This document shows, one piece after another, positions 11,228-13,545 of a stretch of DNA of 13,545 nucleotides (the stretch's first letter is position 1; every line of letters starts with the position of its first letter). The stretch comes from CAURMH01 sp963525745. GTDB lineage: Bacteria > Pseudomonadota > Gammaproteobacteria > Enterobacterales > Pasteurellaceae. The notes beneath the pieces were generated by a model that was not told the DNA's origin, ran no database searches, and was given only the letters and a program-made list of their open reading frames with translations. Location: contig CAURMH010000042.1 in assembly GCA_963525745.1 (NCBI GenBank), positions 1 to 13,545 of the forward strand, in the 5' to 3' direction. The translations under genes and the position numbers were made by a program.

Positions 11228-13545
11228 CTATTTCCGTTTTTTTAGATTTTTTGAAACTTCATTCTTTTTAACCGTACTTTTACGTTTTTTCGACGCTTTT
11301 GGCGGTAATTCTTTAAAGTTTTTTTTAACTTTATCTTTTGCCGTTTTGCCTGCTCGGCGAGGTTTGCGCTCACTGCCGACAAGGGAAAAATCCATCATTT
11401 TTTGTGCTAAATGGACGGCTTCCACGCGAATACGCACCTTATCGCCCAGTCGATATTGCATTCCGCTGTTTTCGCCGATTAAGCGCTGTTTCGCCGCATC
11501 CAATTGGTAATAATCGTTTTCCAAAGAAGAAATATGCACCAATCCGCTAATCAATAAATCGTCCAAGCGCACGAATAAACCGAAACTCGTTACGGAAGAA
11601 ATCACACCGTTAAATTCGCTGCCGATGTGATCCTGCATATATTCGCACTTCAGCCAATCGGCCACTTCGCGCGTAGCTTCGTCGGCGCGGCGTTCGGTCA
11701 TGGAGCAATGCTCGCCCAGTAAATCTATTTCTTCCACCGAATAATGGTAACCGCCACTATTGGTTGTTTTGCGTTTGGCGCCTTGTTCTTTGGCAAGCAA
11801 ATATTTAATGCCGCGATGCAGCGTGAGATCGGGATAACGGCGAATCGGCGAAGTAAAATGGGCGTACTCTTCCAACGCCAAACCGAAATGCCCGATATTA
11901 TCCGCGTTGTACACCGCTTGGCTCAATGAACGTAGCAACATGGTTTGAATTAATTCGTGATCCGGCCGCGCTTTCACTTTTTCCAATAGCGCCGCGTAAT
12001 CTTTCGTAGTTGGCTTTAACGCGCCACCTAATGTCAAACCGAGCTCGCTTAAAAAGCTGCGGAACGATGTTAGTTTTTCTTCGCTCGGCGCGGCATGAAT
12101 ACGGTATAACGCCGGTTCTTTATGTTTTTCCATAAAATTCGCCGCCGCAATATTTGCCAAAATCATACATTCTTCAATGATTTTATGTGCATCGTTGCGC
12201 ACCACGGGTTCAATGCGGTCGATTCTGCCCATGGCGTTGAAAATAAACTTGGTTTCGATGGTTTCGAAATCAATAGCACCGCGTTGATGGCGCGCGCCGA
12301 GCAAGGCTTGATACAAATGATGAAGTTCTTCCAAATGCGGTACAAGGGCAGCATAACGCTCACGCAATGCTTTATCACCTTCCAGTATGTTCGCCACTTT
12401 AGTGTAGGTTAACCGCGCATGGGAATTCATCACGGCTTCATAAAAGTGATAATCCGTCAGTTTACCTTTGGCGGAAATTCGCATTTCGCACACCATGCAC
12501 AAGCGATCCACTTGCGGATTAAGGGAACACAAACCGTTCGATAAAATCTCCGGCAACATCGGCACCACGCGATTCGGGAAATACACGGAATTGCCACGAT
12601 GATAGGCTTCCGTATCCAATGCCGAGCGCAAACGCACGTAATAACTCACATCCGCAATCGCTACCCAAAGTTTCCAGCCTTTGCCGTGTTTTTCGCAGTA
12701 AACGGCATCGTCGAAGTCGCGCGCGTCTTCGCCATCAATGGTGACCAACGGCAAAGTGCGTAAATCCACGCGGCCTTTTTTCGCGTCTTCCGGCACCTCT
12801 TCGCTGAATTTTTTCACGTATTTTTCCACCGCACTTGGGAATTGGTGCGGAATATCATGATTGCGCAAGGCAATTTCCACTTCCATGCCTTTCGCCATAT
12901 TGTCGCCTAGAATCTCACGGATAACGCCGACAGGTTGATTAAAGCCGGCGCTGCGTTCTTGTAATTCCACTACAACAACTTGTCCCATACGGGCGCCATT
13001 GCGGTGCTCATTTGGCACCAGAATATCGCGCCCAATGCGGTTGTCATCCGGCACCACATAAGCGAAACCATTTTCCAAAAAGAAACGACCGACAATTTGT
13101 TTTTTGCGGTTTTCCAGCACACGCACAATACGTACTTCACGCCGCCCACGGCGATCCAAGCCCATCGGTTGCGCCAATACGAAATCGCCGTGCATCACGC
13201 GTTGCATTTGATGATTCGGAATAAATAAATCGTCTTTTTGCCCTTCCACCTGCAAAAATCCAAAGCCCTCGCGATGGCCGATGACGGTACCTTTGAGCAA
13301 ATCCAATTTTTCCGGAAGCGCATAACGTTTGCGTTTGGTAAACACAAGTTGCCCGTCATTTTCCATCGCGCGCAAACGGCGGCGTATTCCTTCAATTTGT
13401 TTTTCGTCATGAATCGAAAGTGCGGTCAAAATTTCTTCCCGATTCATCGGCGCATTATTCTCGCGAATCACGTTTAAAATAAACTCACGGCTTGGAATCG
13501 GATTGTCGTATTTTTCCACTTCCTGCTGATAATGCGGATCTTGGT
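11228..13545 (-). CDS. rnr: Ribonuclease R, 5' end outside window
   Basis: RNase R is a processive 3'-to-5' exoribonuclease of the RNB (RNase II) family that digests structured RNA, acting in mRNA and rRNA quality control. From the GTG at 13519 there are 763 residues, but the frame stays open to the window edge, adding QDPHYQQE before VEKYDNPIPSREF. This matches the E. coli start SQDPFQEREAEKYANPIPSR, so the GTG is an internal valine and the true start lies just outside. Domains (numbered from that GTG): N-terminal helix-turn-helix (5-70), two cold-shock domains (about 72-235), RNB catalytic core with the metal-binding aspartates of IDGEDARDFDDA (Asp262, 268, 270, 271), S1 domain (about 623-705), and a Lys/Arg-rich tail (about 712-763) typical of RNase R and absent from RNase II. 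Two uptake signal sequences lie within it. First gene of a minus-strand series with the GST-like gene and rlmB. Confidence 0.97.
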   Translation of the reverse strand, partial: QDPHYQQEVEKYDNPIPSREFILNVIRENNAPMNREEILTALSIHDEKQIEGIRRRLRAMENDGQLVFTKRKRYALPEKLDLLKGTVIGHREGFGFLQVEGQKDDLFIPNHQMQRVMHGDFVLAQPMGLDRRGRREVRIVRVLENRKKQIVGRFFLENGFAYVVPDDNRIGRDILVPNEHRNGARMGQVVVVELQERSAGFNQPVGVIREILGDNMAKGMEVEIALRNHDIPHQFPSAVEKYVKKFSEEVPEDAKKGRVDLRTLPLVTIDGEDARDFDDAVYCEKHGKGWKLWVAIADVSYYVRLRSALDTEAYHRGNSVYFPNRVVPMLPEILSNGLCSLNPQVDRLCMVCEMRISAKGKLTDYHFYEAVMNSHARLTYTKVANILEGDKALRERYAALVPHLEELHHLYQALLGARHQRGAIDFETIETKFIFNAMGRIDRIEPVVRNDAHKIIEECMILANIAAANFMEKHKEPALYRIHAAPSEEKLTSFRSFLSELGLTLGGALKPTTKDYAALLEKVKARPDHELIQTMLLRSLSQAVYNADNIGHFGLALEEYAHFTSPIRRYPDLTLHRGIKYLLAKEQGAKRKTTNSGGYHYSVEEIDLLGEHCSMTERRADEATREVADWLKCEYMQDHIGSEFNGVISSVTSFGLFVRLDDLLISGLVHISSLENDYYQLDAAKQRLIGENSGMQYRLGDKVRIRVEAVHLAQKMMDFSLVGSERKPRRAGKTAKDKVKKNFKELPPKASKKRKSTVKKNEVSKNLKKRK
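12828..12836 (-). repeat. DNA uptake signal sequence core inside rnr
   Basis: ACCGCACTT, exact reverse complement of the core. It falls in the linker after the cold-shock domains (rnr reads SAVEKY here), a variable part of the protein. Confidence 0.88.
13418..13426 (+). repeat. DNA uptake signal sequence core inside rnr, near its 5' end
   Basis: Exact AAGTGCGGT followed by CAAAATTTC, a good extended Hin-type match. It encodes part of EILTALS in the N-terminal domain of RNase R. Confidence 0.9.

Noticed and set aside
11202..11277. ACCGCGCTT (11202-11210) and ACCGTACTT (11269-11277) as uptake signals
   Set aside because: Each has one mismatch in the 9-base core; single-mismatch copies are common and were not counted among the eight exact ones.
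13517..13519. GTG at 13519 as the start of RNase R
   Set aside because: The frame continues to the window edge with QDPHYQQE, matching the N-terminus of E. coli RNase R, so the GTG is internal and the gene is truncated by the window.
1..13545. CRISPR array, transposase, integrase, tRNA, rRNA, phage genes or defence system
   Set aside because: No regularly spaced repeats, recombinase motifs, cloverleaf or rRNA sequence were recognised on either strand; the non-core block contains only small or broken genes.

Overview
The window looks like a chromosomal segment from a member of the Pasteurellaceae of the Haemophilus/Aggregatibacter/Pasteurella branch. The main evidence is eight exact copies, counting both strands, of the 9-base uptake signal core AAGTGCGGT, several continuing as TCAAAA (Hin-type rather than the ACAAGCGGT type). 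About 0.1 copy would be expected by chance. The conserved proteins (Sxy, DapF, LexA, PlsB, MobB, RlmB, RNase R) also read as gamma-proteobacterial, Haemophilus-like versions. I cannot fix the species.

Layout. (1) 1-407: C-terminal end of threonine deaminase ilvA. (2) 408-1294: the competence activator gene sxy (tfoX), preceded by a perfect CRP operator, an extended -10 box and a roughly 90-nt leader with hairpins. (3) 1295-3288: about 2 kb of AT-rich accessory or decayed sequence. It holds strong terminator hairpins, a REP-like palindrome, one intact small exported protein gene with palindromic sites around its -35 box, two or more broken gene remnants, and a small doubtful ORF. (4) 3289-6403, minus strand: lexA, dapF and miaB, read in that order. 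lexA carries two LexA boxes. (5) 6609-9687, plus strand: plsB, divergent from lexA, then mobB. (6) 9669-13545, minus strand: rnr (5' end outside the window), a glutathione-transferase-like gene, and rlmB, whose end overlaps the end of mobB by 19 bases.

How the parts relate. Sxy works with CRP to switch on the DNA uptake genes, and the dispersed uptake signal sequences are what that machinery prefers to import, so the activator and its target sequence lie in the same segment. LexA is the SOS repressor and its own gene is evidently autoregulated. The remaining genes are housekeeping: lysine/peptidoglycan precursor synthesis (DapF), tRNA modification (MiaB), phospholipid synthesis (PlsB), molybdenum cofactor (MobB), rRNA methylation (RlmB) and RNA decay (RNase R).

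No complete novel defence or mobile system is visible: no transposase, integrase, CRISPR array, tRNA or rRNA was found. The most original material is the 1.3-3.3 kb accessory stretch and the sxy control region.
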